Source of the DNA: JAJZJT01 sp049964655
Lineage (GTDB): Bacteria; Actinomycetota; Acidimicrobiia; Acidimicrobiales; RAAP-2
Length of the DNA stretch: 49,183 nucleotides
Assembly (NCBI GenBank): GCA_049964655.1
Contig: JBMFXC010000010.1
Span: forward strand, 1-49,183
Direction: 5' to 3'
In this document: positions 41,973-49,183 of the stretch, piece by piece
Layout: each line of letters begins with the position of its first letter
How positions within the stretch are numbered: position 1 is the stretch's first letter
The notes under the pieces: model-generated
What the model saw: the letters and a program-made list of their open reading frames with translations, nothing else
Told to the model about the DNA's origin: nothing
The model's database searches: none
Made by a program: the position numbers and the translations under genes

Positions 41973-43144
41973 AGGACAGCAGCGTCGCCTTGGCCACCGC
42001 CACCGCACAGGCTGACGGCAGCGACCCCGCCCCCTCGCCGCTTGAGCTCGAGCAGGGCGGTGAGGGCGAGCCGGGTGCCCGACATCCCCACGGGGTGGCC
42101 GAGGGCGATCGCCCCGCCGTTGACGTTGACCTTTGCTTCGTCGATGCCGAGGGCGTCGACCGACGCCAGCCCGACGGCGGCGAACGCCTCGTTGATCTCG
42201 AAGAGGTCGACCGCCGACGCCTCCAGACCCGCCTTCGCCAGCGCCTGCTCGGTCGCCGCCGAGGGCTGGTTGAGCAGTGACGGCGAGTCGGGTCCGGCCA
42301 CCTGGCCGTAGGAGACGAGCGTACCGAGGGGGGTGATCCCGAGCTCGGCTGCTTTGGCCGCTGACATGACGACGACAGCGGCGCCGCCGTCGGAGATCTG
42401 GGAGGCGTTGCCCGCGGTGATCGTGCCCTCCTTGTCGAAAGCAGGCCGCAGCTTGCCGAGGGTGTCGGCGGTCGTCCCCGGCCGCACGCCTTCGTCGGTG
42501 TCGACCATGATCGGGTCACCCTTGCGCTGCGGCACCGACACGGCGACGATCTCCTCGGCCAGCTTGCCGGCCTTGATGGCGGCGGCCGCCTTTTCGTGGG
42601 AGGCGGCGCTGAAGGCGTCCTGGCGCTCGCGGCTGATACCGACGGCGCGGTTGTACCGGTCGGTGCCGAGCCCCATGGCGCACTGGTCGAACGCGCAGAA
42701 GAGCCCGTCGTACATCATCGAGTCGACGAGCGTGCCGTCGCCCAGGCGGTACCCGGCTCGGGCACCGGGCAGCAGGTAGGGAGCCTGGGTCATCGACTCC
42801 ATCCCCCCGGCCACCACGATCTCGGCATCGCCGGCGTTGATCATGAGGTCTGCCAGGTAGATGGCGTTGAGCCCGGACAGGCACACCTTGTTGACCGTGG
42901 TGGCGGGTACCGACAGGGGGATCCCTGCCTTGGTGGCCGCCTGACGAGCGGTGATCTGCCCAGCGCCTGCCTGGATGACCTGGCCCATGAAGACGTAGTC
43001 GACCTGGTCGGGACGGAGGCCAGCTCGTTCGAGCGCCGCGGCGATGGCGAACCCGCCCAGCTCCGCGGCGCTGAAGCCGGCGAGTGCCCCCGAAAGCTTG
43101 CCGATGGGCGTGCGGGCGCCTGCGACGATGACGGATCCGGACAT
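41960..43144 (-). CDS. acetyl-CoA C-acetyltransferase (thiolase)
   Basis: A protein of 394 aa, the usual thiolase length. The nucleophilic Cys is in NKVCLSGLNA (about residue 90). VVAGGMESMTQAPYLL, NEAFAAVGLAS, NVNGGAIALGHPVGMSG (His) and CGGGGQGDA (second Cys) complete the active site. It condenses two acetyl-CoA to acetoacetyl-CoA or cleaves 3-ketoacyl-CoA. GGAGGT lies about 7 nt before the ATG. It is divergent from crotonyl-CoA carboxylase/reductase, so both may feed the ethylmalonyl-CoA pathway. Confidence 0.93.
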   Translation of the reverse strand: MSGSVIVAGARTPIGKLSGALAGFSAAELGGFAIAAALERAGLRPDQVDYVFMGQVIQAGAGQITARQAATKAGIPLSVPATTVNKVCLSGLNAIYLADLMINAGDAEIVVAGGMESMTQAPYLLPGARAGYRLGDGTLVDSMMYDGLFCAFDQCAMGLGTDRYNRAVGISRERQDAFSAASHEKAAAAIKAGKLAEEIVAVSVPQRKGDPIMVDTDEGVRPGTTADTLGKLRPAFDKEGTITAGNASQISDGGAAVVVMSAAKAAELGITPLGTLVSYGQVAGPDSPSLLNQPSAATEQALAKAGLEASAVDLFEINEAFAAVGLASVDALGIDEAKVNVNGGAIALGHPVGMSGTRLALTALLELKRRGGGVAAVSLCGGGGQGDAAVLRVG

Positions 43145-43321
43145 GTTGACCTCCGGGGCCGGAACGGCCCGATCGAGCGGCGTTCCCCCACCTGGGTGCG
43201 CCACGGCACGACTCGCTTGCGGGCGACAGTCTACGACGCTGCAGGACGCGGTGCCCTTCCGAGGGTCCACCCCTCCGGTCGGGGGTCCGACCGCACCCTG
43301 GGGCTTGGGGTCGCGGCACGC

Positions 43322-43327
43322 TATCCT
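43322..43327 (+). promoter_or_regulatory. -10 element for leaderless ccr
   Basis: TATCCT, 8 nt before ATG 43336; no Shine-Dalgarno. Confidence 0.5.
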
Positions 43328-43335
43328 CGCCCACC

Positions 43336-44676
43336 ATGCAGCACATCCTCGACGCCATCCTGGCGGGTGCGTCCGGCGACGAGCTGGCCGCCCTCCCGCT
43401 TCCCGACGTCTACCGGGCCGCCCTCGTGCGGCGCGAGGACGCCGACATGTTCGAGGGGGTCGACTCGAACGACAAAGACCCACGCAAGTCCCTCCGGGTC
43501 GAGGAGGTGCCGGTCCCCGAGCTCGCTCCCGACGAGGCCTACATCGCGGTGATGGCGAGCGCCATCAACTTCAACACGGTGTGGACGTCGATCTTCGAGC
43601 CACTGCCGACCTTCGGCTTCCTCGACCGGCTCGGTCGTGAAGGCCGATGGGGAGCACGCCACGCCCTGCCCTACCACGTGGTGGGCTCGGACGCCGCCGC
43701 CGTCGTGCTGCGGGTGGGATCGGCTGTCCGCAACTGGAAGCCGGGCGACAAGGTCACCATCCACTGCAACTACGTCGACGACCAAGATCCGAGCGCCCAC
43801 GACGACTCGATGCTGGCCTCCAACCAGCGCATCTGGGGCTTCGAGACCAACTTCGGCGGCTTGGCCGACCTAGCGCTGGTGAAGGCCAACCAGCTGATGC
43901 CCAAGCCGGCCCACCTGTCGTGGGAGGAGGCGGCCGTCAACGCCCTGTGCAACTCGACCTCCTACCGCATGATCGTCTCGCGCAACGGGGCGGCGATGAA
44001 GCAAGGCGACAAGGTCCTCGTGTGGGGGGCGACCGGTGGGCTCGGTGCGTACGCCGTCCAGTACGTCCTGAACGGCGGAGGTATCCCCGTCGGTGTGGTC
44101 TCCTCACCCGAGAAGGTCGATCTCCTCAACGCGCTGGGCGTGGAGGCCGTCATCGACCGCAAGGCGGCGAACTACCGGTTCTGGAAGGACGAGCACACCC
44201 AGGACGAGTCCGAGTGGCGCCGGCTGGGCAAGGACATCCGGGCCCTGGTCGGAGACGACGTCGACATCGTCTTCGAGCACCCGGGCCGTCAGACCATGGG
44301 TGCTTCGGTGTTCGTCACCAAGCGGGCGGGCACGATCGTCACGTGCGCGGCAACCTCTGGCTACATGATCGAGTACGACAACCGGCACCTGTGGATGAAG
44401 CTCAAGACCATCAAGGGCTCCCATTTCGCCAACTATCGCGAGGCGTGGGACGCCAACCAGTTGGTCTGTGACGGCAAGATCCTCCCGCCGCTGTCGGCGG
44501 TCTTCGACCTCGAGCACGTGGGTGAGGCTGCCTACCAGGTGCACCACAACCTCCACGAGGGAAAGATCGGGGTCCTGTGCCTGGCTCCCTCCGAGGGCCT
44601 CGGCATCGACGACCCCGAGGCGAGAGAGCACATCGGGGAGGATCGCATCACCCTGTTCCGGAGGAGCGAGGCGTGA
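43336..44676 (+). CDS. ccr: crotonyl-CoA carboxylase/reductase
   Basis: A protein of 446 aa of the MDR superfamily. It reductively carboxylates crotonyl-CoA to ethylmalonyl-CoA with NADPH. The four residues known to bind CO2 in Ccr enzymes are all visible: Asn in SAINFNTVW, Phe-Glu in IWGFETNFGG and His in KGSHFANY. The cofactor loop is WGATGGLGAYAVQYV. The C-terminus, EDRITLFR, is typical. It overlaps the methylmalonyl-CoA epimerase gene by 4 bp, fitting the ethylmalonyl-CoA pathway. A role in making extender units is possible, but no polyketide genes are present. Confidence 0.94.
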   Translation: MQHILDAILAGASGDELAALPLPDVYRAALVRREDADMFEGVDSNDKDPRKSLRVEEVPVPELAPDEAYIAVMASAINFNTVWTSIFEPLPTFGFLDRLGREGRWGARHALPYHVVGSDAAAVVLRVGSAVRNWKPGDKVTIHCNYVDDQDPSAHDDSMLASNQRIWGFETNFGGLADLALVKANQLMPKPAHLSWEEAAVNALCNSTSYRMIVSRNGAAMKQGDKVLVWGATGGLGAYAVQYVLNGGGIPVGVVSSPEKVDLLNALGVEAVIDRKAANYRFWKDEHTQDESEWRRLGKDIRALVGDDVDIVFEHPGRQTMGASVFVTKRAGTIVTCAATSGYMIEYDNRHLWMKLKTIKGSHFANYREAWDANQLVCDGKILPPLSAVFDLEHVGEAAYQVHHNLHEGKIGVLCLAPSEGLGIDDPEAREHIGEDRITLFRRSEA

Positions 44677-45083
44677 CCAGGTCCCTGCTCACCGAGATCG
44701 ACCACGTCGCCATCGCCGTACACGACCTCGAGGCGGCCATCGGCTACTACCGGGACACCTTCGGTGCCGACGTCGTCCATCGGGAGCGGGTGGACTCCGA
44801 CGGTGTCGAGGAGGCCCTGCTGGCGGTGTCCGACAGCTACGTGCAGCTCCTCACTCCGACGACGGACACCTCACCGGTGGCCAAGTACTTGGAGACCAAA
44901 GGCGAGGGCCTGCACCATGTCGGGTACCGGGTGGCCGACTGCGCCGCCGCCCTCCAGTCGGTGAAAGACCACGGAGGCCGGACGATCGACGACGCTCCCC
45001 GTCCGGGCTCGCGGGGGACGACGGTGGCCTTTGTGCACCCCAAAGGCGCCTTTGGGACCCTCATCGAGCTCGTCCAGGAGTAG
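44673..45083 (+). CDS. mce: methylmalonyl-CoA/ethylmalonyl-CoA epimerase
   Basis: A protein of 136 aa, one vicinal-oxygen-chelate unit pair. Metal ligands are His in EIDHVAIAVHD, His in LHHVGYRV and Glu in TLIELVQE; the base Glu is likely in the ALLAVSDSYVQLL region. It interconverts R and S forms of methylmalonyl-CoA, and ethylmalonyl-CoA in the ethylmalonyl-CoA pathway. The GTG overlaps the ccr stop, with GGAGGAGC upstream. Confidence 0.93.
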   Translation: MTRSLLTEIDHVAIAVHDLEAAIGYYRDTFGADVVHRERVDSDGVEEALLAVSDSYVQLLTPTTDTSPVAKYLETKGEGLHHVGYRVADCAAALQSVKDHGGRTIDDAPRPGSRGTTVAFVHPKGAFGTLIELVQE

Positions 45084-45084
45084 C

Positions 45085-45112
45085 GCGCCCGGCAGGAAGC
45101 GCCCGGCAGGAA
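45085..45112. repeat. 14-bp tandem duplication after mce stop
   Basis: Two exact copies of GCGCCCGGCAGGAA begin one base after the mce stop codon. Confidence 0.75.
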
Positions 45113-45180
45113 GGACAGCAAGGAGCAGCCGGTTCGGGCCCACCGGCCCGGCCGGATGGACCCTCCGGGGCCCCGTGCCG

Positions 45181-45244
45181 GTCAGCTCGAGCGGCGTCGC
45201 TGCGGTCGGTCAGCTCGAGCGGCGTCGCTGCGGTCGGTCAGCTC
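45181..45244. repeat. 28-bp tandem repeat at GH5 gene 3' end
   Basis: Two exact 28-bp copies (45181-45208, 45209-45236) plus 8 bp of a third. The partial copy contains the GH5 stop codon, so each unit carries a copy of the sequence around that stop. Confidence 0.8.
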
Positions 45245-47250
45245 CCACTGGCGGCGTTGGGGTCGGCCGACGGCGGACCGAGCAGCGCCCCGGCCAGGGC
45301 GCCGACCACGGCGGCGAGCGTGTGGTCGGCCGCCGGCGCCGACGGCGAGCCGAGGGCTGCCAGGTAGGCGTCGAAGCGGGCTCGTGCGACAGGCTCGGTG
45401 ATCGGAGCCAGTGACGGGGGCTGCTGGGTGGTCGCCGGCGGCCTGCCCACGCCGTCGAAGGCCGGGTTCGACGTGAGCAGAGCGAGCCGGTAGGTGTCGA
45501 GAGGGCCGTTCTGGGCGAGGTGACCGTCGACGGGGACGGGTGGTCCGTAGACCCCCCAACCGTTCGGGCACGTCCCGTGCGTTGCGCCGCAGTTCTCCTT
45601 CCACGTCCAAAAGACGGTGCTCACCCGCGCCTGGCGCTGGGCGGCCACCATGCCGGCGAGGATGGTCGAGTCCTTGGCTGGCGGGTCGCCGAACTCGGTG
45701 ACGACGACGGCAGCCCCGAGGGAGGCGGCCTCGGCCTCGGCGGTCGCGTAGCCAAAGGTGTAGGACGGCGGGTACTGCGGCCCGGACGTCGCCGACGCGC
45801 CGAGCAGGGTGTCGACGGTGAAGACGTGGGTGTAGATGTGAGGAGCGAAGGCGATGTCGGGGTACTGGCTGAACGGGTGGGCAGCCAGGGCTTGACCGGT
45901 GGAGAGCTGGGGCGAGAAGTCGACCAGGTTCCGGTAGCCGGTGGGTTCGAACAGGACGAGCTGGTGGCGGACGAGGGTCGACCCTGCCGGATAGGCGCAC
46001 GGGTCGACCTCGGCGGGGACCTGGGGGATCGTCGCCCGGTGGAGCGCCGCCTCGGCGGCCGTTCCCGACGGGTCGCTGGCCGGACAGGTGGGCTTGTTGT
46101 CGCGCACGCCGGTGAGGGCTTCGATGGCCCGCTCGTAGAAGGGAAGGAGCTGCTGGTCCGAGAAGTCGTAGAGGTTGGCAACTGGCGGGATGGCCGAGCT
46201 GCCCGGCATCGGTTCGTTCATGAGCTCGTAGCCCAGCACCACTGGGTTGTCGGCGAAGCGGCGAGCCAACGCCTCGAGCGCCCCGATGTAGTGGTCCTGC
46301 AGGCCGGTGCCGGGGGCTTCGCCCTGGGGGGCGGGGACGGTCCGGTTGGCCCAGAAGTTGGCCCACGCTTCGGCGGCTGCCGGGTTGAGCTGGCTCTGTC
46401 CGTCGAACGCGCAGCTCGGCTTGCCGTCGGTGAAGACGGCCCAGGCGGGAGCACCGTCCTGTCCGTTCGACGGCGTGCAACCGGCCGGAGCCGTCTGTTG
46501 CGGGACGGACGCGTCGGCCGGGGTGGTCAAGAAGCGCGAGTAGCCGTCTTGGTGCAGGTCGAGGATGACCCGGATCCCCTGCTGACCGGCCCATCCGACG
46601 ACCTGCGCGATCCGGTCGAGGAAGGTCGTCGAGTAGTGGCCCGGAGTCGGTTCCAGCTCGCTCCAGTCGATGGTGAGCCGCACGAGGTCGAACCCGTCGG
46701 CCCGCATCTGGGCGAAGTCGTCCTCGGACCCCGGTGCGCTCGACTGGCGCCCTGGGGGCAGTGCAGCCTCGACCTCGCACACCGGCGGGTCCGGAGCCCG
46801 CCCGTCGTTCGTCGGGCACCGGCCGTCGTAGGCAGCCGGGTCAATGGGGTAGTGGGGGGTCGTGCCGGTGGCGCCGCTGTAGGCCTGGTCCTCGAACCCG
46901 CTGGCTGCCACCCCCCGGAGCACCACCCGCTGTCCGGCCGCGTCGGCCAGATAGGGGACGGCGGCAGCCGTTCCGGGAGCGGCACCGCTCGGGTGGACGA
47001 CGTGCAGGGGTGGAAAGGCGGTCAGCGTTTCCTTTGCCGGCGACGTCGTTCCCGTCGCAGCGCCGGTCGTCGAGGGCGATCCGCAGGCGGCGAGCGTGGC
47101 TGCGGCAACGGTGATCGCGGCGAGGGCCACCAGACGGCTCCAGCGCCTGCGTTGTGGTGCCGTCCGTCCGGCCCTTCGGTCGTGCCCCGTCGCCAGGGGC
47201 CCACGGCCCCTCTCGTGGTGCCGTGCTCCCGCTGCGCCACTGCTTCCCAT
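45238..47250 (-). CDS. secreted GH5-family glycosidase lipoprotein
   Basis: A protein of 670 aa. The signal peptide ends in the lipobox TLAAC (about residue 55), so it is a lipoprotein. The TIM barrel shows LVRLTIDWSELEPTPG, IRVILDLHQDGYSRF, the acid/base Glu in YELMNEP and the nucleophile Glu in VVVTEFGD. The HQDGYS motif and layout resemble endoglycoceramidase-like GH5 enzymes. Several Cys pairs suggest disulfides. ATG 47250 is chosen, with a -10-like CAGGAT 6 nt before it; an upstream in-frame ATG at 47316 would add 22 residues that do not look like a signal peptide. Substrate unproven. Confidence 0.87.
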   Translation of the reverse strand: MGSSGAAGARHHERGRGPLATGHDRRAGRTAPQRRRWSRLVALAAITVAAATLAACGSPSTTGAATGTTSPAKETLTAFPPLHVVHPSGAAPGTAAAVPYLADAAGQRVVLRGVAASGFEDQAYSGATGTTPHYPIDPAAYDGRCPTNDGRAPDPPVCEVEAALPPGRQSSAPGSEDDFAQMRADGFDLVRLTIDWSELEPTPGHYSTTFLDRIAQVVGWAGQQGIRVILDLHQDGYSRFLTTPADASVPQQTAPAGCTPSNGQDGAPAWAVFTDGKPSCAFDGQSQLNPAAAEAWANFWANRTVPAPQGEAPGTGLQDHYIGALEALARRFADNPVVLGYELMNEPMPGSSAIPPVANLYDFSDQQLLPFYERAIEALTGVRDNKPTCPASDPSGTAAEAALHRATIPQVPAEVDPCAYPAGSTLVRHQLVLFEPTGYRNLVDFSPQLSTGQALAAHPFSQYPDIAFAPHIYTHVFTVDTLLGASATSGPQYPPSYTFGYATAEAEAASLGAAVVVTEFGDPPAKDSTILAGMVAAQRQARVSTVFWTWKENCGATHGTCPNGWGVYGPPVPVDGHLAQNGPLDTYRLALLTSNPAFDGVGRPPATTQQPPSLAPITEPVARARFDAYLAALGSPSAPAADHTLAAVVGALAGALLGPPSADPNAASGS

Positions 47251-47256
47251 GGGACG

Positions 47257-47262
47257 ATCCTG
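47257..47262 (-). promoter_or_regulatory. possible -10 element for leaderless GH5 gene
   Basis: CAGGAT on the minus strand, 6 nt before ATG 47250. It deviates from TANNNT at the first base. Confidence 0.3.
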
Positions 47263-47331
47263 CCACGCGTGCCTGTCCACTGGTGGGAACCGAGCCCGAT
47301 AGCGCTCTGCGAGCACCGGCCCGCCGTCCGA

Positions 47332-47337
47332 TAGCCT
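47332..47337 (+). promoter_or_regulatory. -10 element for leaderless carboxylase gene
   Basis: TAGCCT, 8 nt before ATG 47346; no Shine-Dalgarno. Confidence 0.5.
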
Positions 47338-47345
47338 CGCGGGAC

Positions 47346-48902
47346 ATGGATCACCCGATGACCCAACGCCTCGCCGAGCTCGCCGAACGGCGCGAGCAGG
47401 CTCGCAACGCCGGATCCCCCCACGCGGTCGAGCGACACCACGCCAAGGGGAAGATGACCGCCCGCGAGCGGCTCGACTACCTGCTCGACGAGGGCTCCTT
47501 CCAAGAGCTCGACATGCTGGCCCGCCACCGGGCTCACGGCATGGGCCTCGAGGACAACCGTCCCTATACCGACGGTGTGATCACCGGCTTCGGGACCATC
47601 GACGGCCGTCGCGTGTGCGTCTTCAGCCAAGATTTCACCGTCTTCGGCGGTGCCCTCGGCGAGGTCTTTGCCGAGAAGATCCACAAGATCATGGACCTGG
47701 CCGCTTCGATCGGCGTCCCCATGATCGGCCTCAACGACGGTGCCGGTGCCCGTATCCAAGAGGGCGTGGTGTCGCTCCACTCCTATGGCGGCATCTTCCA
47801 CCGCAATGCCCAGGCCTCGGGGGTCATCCCTCAGATCAGCGTGATCCTCGGGCCGTGCGCCGGGGGCGCCGTCTACAGCCCGGCCATGACCGACTTCATC
47901 TTCATGGTCGAGGGCACGAGCCACATGTTCATCACCGGTCCCGACGTCGTGAAGACGGTGACCGGCGAGGAGGTCACCCTCGAAGAGCTCGGCGGCGCTA
48001 TGAGCCATGCCACCAAGTCAGGGGTCGCCACCTTCGTCTCCCCTGACGAGAAAGCCTGTCTCGACGACGTCCGCTACCTGTTGTCGTTCCTCCCCTCGAA
48101 CAACCTCGAGGAAGCGCCTCACATCGAGACGGGTGACGACCCCGAGCGGTCGACCCCCGAGCTCTCCGCCCTGATGCCGGCGTCCCCGAACCAGCCCTAC
48201 GACATGAAGAAGGTCATCGAGGCGGTCGTCGACGACGGTGAGTTCTTCGAGGTCCACCACCACTGGGCCATGAACCTCGTGTGCGGGTTCGCTCGCATCG
48301 GGGGCCGGGCGGTCGGCATCGTCGGCAACCAGCCCCAGATGCTCGCCGGCGTCCTCGACATCGACGCCTCGGAGAAGGGTGCCCGCTTCGTCCGCACCTG
48401 TGACGCCTTCAACCTGCCGCTCGTCACCTTCGTCGACGTCCCCGGGTTCATGCCCGGTACCGACCAGGAGTACGGCGGGATCATCCGCCACGGGGCCAAG
48501 CTCCTCTACGCCTACTGCGAGTCGACGGTCCCCCGGGTGCAGGTGATCACCCGTAAGGCCTATGGCGGCGCCTACGTGGTCATGAACTCGAAGTCGATCG
48601 GTGCCGACTTGGCCTTCGCCTGGCCGTCGGCGGAGCTGGCCGTCATGGGTCCCGAAGGCGCGGTGGAGATCGTCTACCGCCGCGAGCTCGCCGAGGCGAC
48701 CGACCCGGTGGCCCGGCGCCGCGAGCTCGTCGAGGAGTACACCGAGCGGTACGCCAACCCCTACGCGGCGGCCGAGCGTGGCTACGTCGACGACGTCATC
48801 GACCCGGCTGACACCCGTCGGGTACTGGTGCGCAGCCTCGAGCTGCTCGTCTCGAAGCGGGAGGACCTTCCCAAGCGCAAGCACGGGAACATGCCGCTGT
48901 GA
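47346..48902 (+). CDS. acyl-CoA carboxylase beta (carboxyltransferase) subunit, propionyl-CoA type
   Basis: A protein of 518 aa. HAKGKMTARERLDYLLDEGSF is the conserved N-terminal segment. YTDGVITGFGTIDGRRVCVF, GGALGEVFAEKI, CAGGAVYSPAMTDF and the second-domain VDVPGFMPGTDQEYGGIIRHGAKLLYAY are typical of PccB/AccD5. With a biotinylated alpha subunit (not in the window) it carboxylates propionyl-CoA or acetyl-CoA. Near ccr and mce it fits the propionyl-CoA branch of the ethylmalonyl-CoA pathway. The stop overlaps the small epsilon-like gene. Confidence 0.94.
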   Translation: MDHPMTQRLAELAERREQARNAGSPHAVERHHAKGKMTARERLDYLLDEGSFQELDMLARHRAHGMGLEDNRPYTDGVITGFGTIDGRRVCVFSQDFTVFGGALGEVFAEKIHKIMDLAASIGVPMIGLNDGAGARIQEGVVSLHSYGGIFHRNAQASGVIPQISVILGPCAGGAVYSPAMTDFIFMVEGTSHMFITGPDVVKTVTGEEVTLEELGGAMSHATKSGVATFVSPDEKACLDDVRYLLSFLPSNNLEEAPHIETGDDPERSTPELSALMPASPNQPYDMKKVIEAVVDDGEFFEVHHHWAMNLVCGFARIGGRAVGIVGNQPQMLAGVLDIDASEKGARFVRTCDAFNLPLVTFVDVPGFMPGTDQEYGGIIRHGAKLLYAYCESTVPRVQVITRKAYGGAYVVMNSKSIGADLAFAWPSAELAVMGPEGAVEIVYRRELAEATDPVARRRELVEEYTERYANPYAAAERGYVDDVIDPADTRRVLVRSLELLVSKREDLPKRKHGNMPL

Positions 48903-49183
48903 ACGAACCCACGTCGCCTGAGCCGGCCGCAGTCGCCCCGTTGCCTGCTGCAAGCCCTGCCCTGAGGGCACCGGCGCCTCCTGCAGCTCTCGTCCCTGGC
49001 AGCGCCGTGACGCCCCGGATGGACGATGCGCTTCTCGCTGCCGTGGTCGCTGCGGTGGACCAGGTCTGGCCACGTCGGCGTGTCATCGCCGAGCCCGAGC
49101 CGAGCGGCCTGCCGACCTGGCGGTTCAGCGGGCGGTGGTGGTCGCGACCGACCGTGTCGCGACGCGATCGCCCCTTCGTCTAG
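48899..49183 (+). CDS. acyl-CoA carboxylase epsilon-like subunit
   Basis: A protein of 94 aa from GTG 48899, overlapping the carboxyltransferase stop, to TAG at the last base of the window. The N-terminal 35 residues are Ala/Pro-rich and probably disordered. The C-terminal half is LAAVVAAVDQVWP...PTWRFSGRWWSRP, the short Trp/Arg signature of actinobacterial AccE/PccE proteins that hold alpha and beta subunits together. Assignment rests on this pattern and on gene position. Confidence 0.75.
   Translation: MNEPTSPEPAAVAPLPAASPALRAPAPPAALVPGSAVTPRMDDALLAAVVAAVDQVWPRRRVIAEPEPSGLPTWRFSGRWWSRPTVSRRDRPFV

Overview
The window is very GC-rich, Gram-positive-type DNA. It carries a MarP-like CvpA/serine protease, an AceE-type pyruvate dehydrogenase E1, an acyl-CoA carboxylase beta subunit with a small epsilon-like partner, Thr/Pro-rich lipoproteins, and many genes that look leaderless (TANNNT 6-8 nt before the start codon). 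This points to a high-GC actinobacterium. The Acidimicrobiia are a reasonable guess, but I cannot prove the class. The sequence is a draft scaffold: four runs of exactly 100 N (10397, 16439, 21523, 39472) all sit on short duplications or tandem repeats, two of them bounded by exact 55-nt duplicates.

Layout. 1-130: start of an unknown minus-strand gene. 413-7453: nine co-directional genes, each overlapping the next by 1-8 bp. They encode two small exported proteins sharing the tail motif VHATTGASG, an ApbE-type flavin transferase, a bis-heme ferric-reductase-like membrane protein, a NuoF-like FMN/Fe-S protein, a small ferredoxin, a membrane-anchored Thr/Pro-rich protein, and a histidine kinase/response regulator pair. 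Read together, they look like a cytoplasm-to-envelope electron route (NADH, FMN, Fe-S, haem, possibly covalent extracytoplasmic flavin) with its own sensor system. 7560-10364: SDR, tandem universal stress protein, IclR regulator. 10772-15104: pyruvate dehydrogenase E1 (aceE) and an E2, with a candidate IclR operator between iclR and aceE. 15186-17594: SDR, a DUF5666 repeat protein behind four 11-bp-spaced direct repeats, and a methyltransferase.

17773-21070: a CsoR-family repressor with two Cys but no His ligand (persulfide-sensor-like), an MMPL transporter and a DUF302 protein, linked by two copies of an ATACCC-N4-GGGTA operator. 21125-24699: YCF48-like lipoprotein, RDD protein and MarP-like protease. 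24743-28861: GH15 glucosidase/trehalase, glucose dehydrogenase and an MBL-fold hydrolase. 28963-30021: a PAS-GGDEF gene broken by two frameshifts. 30037-36085: secreted CocE/NonD hydrolase, Fur-family regulator with a NicO-like metal transporter, GlsB-like protein and ClC channel. 36086-37247: sparse, poorly understood DNA.

37248-41817: an information-processing block: tRNA-Ser(CGA), tadA, tRNA-Ser(GGA), SRP RNA, dnaX, recR and a SixA-like phosphatase. 41960-49183: thiolase, crotonyl-CoA carboxylase/reductase, methylmalonyl-CoA epimerase and an acyl-CoA carboxylase beta subunit with an epsilon-like protein. These suggest an ethylmalonyl-CoA type route for C2 assimilation, interrupted by a secreted GH5 glycosidase.
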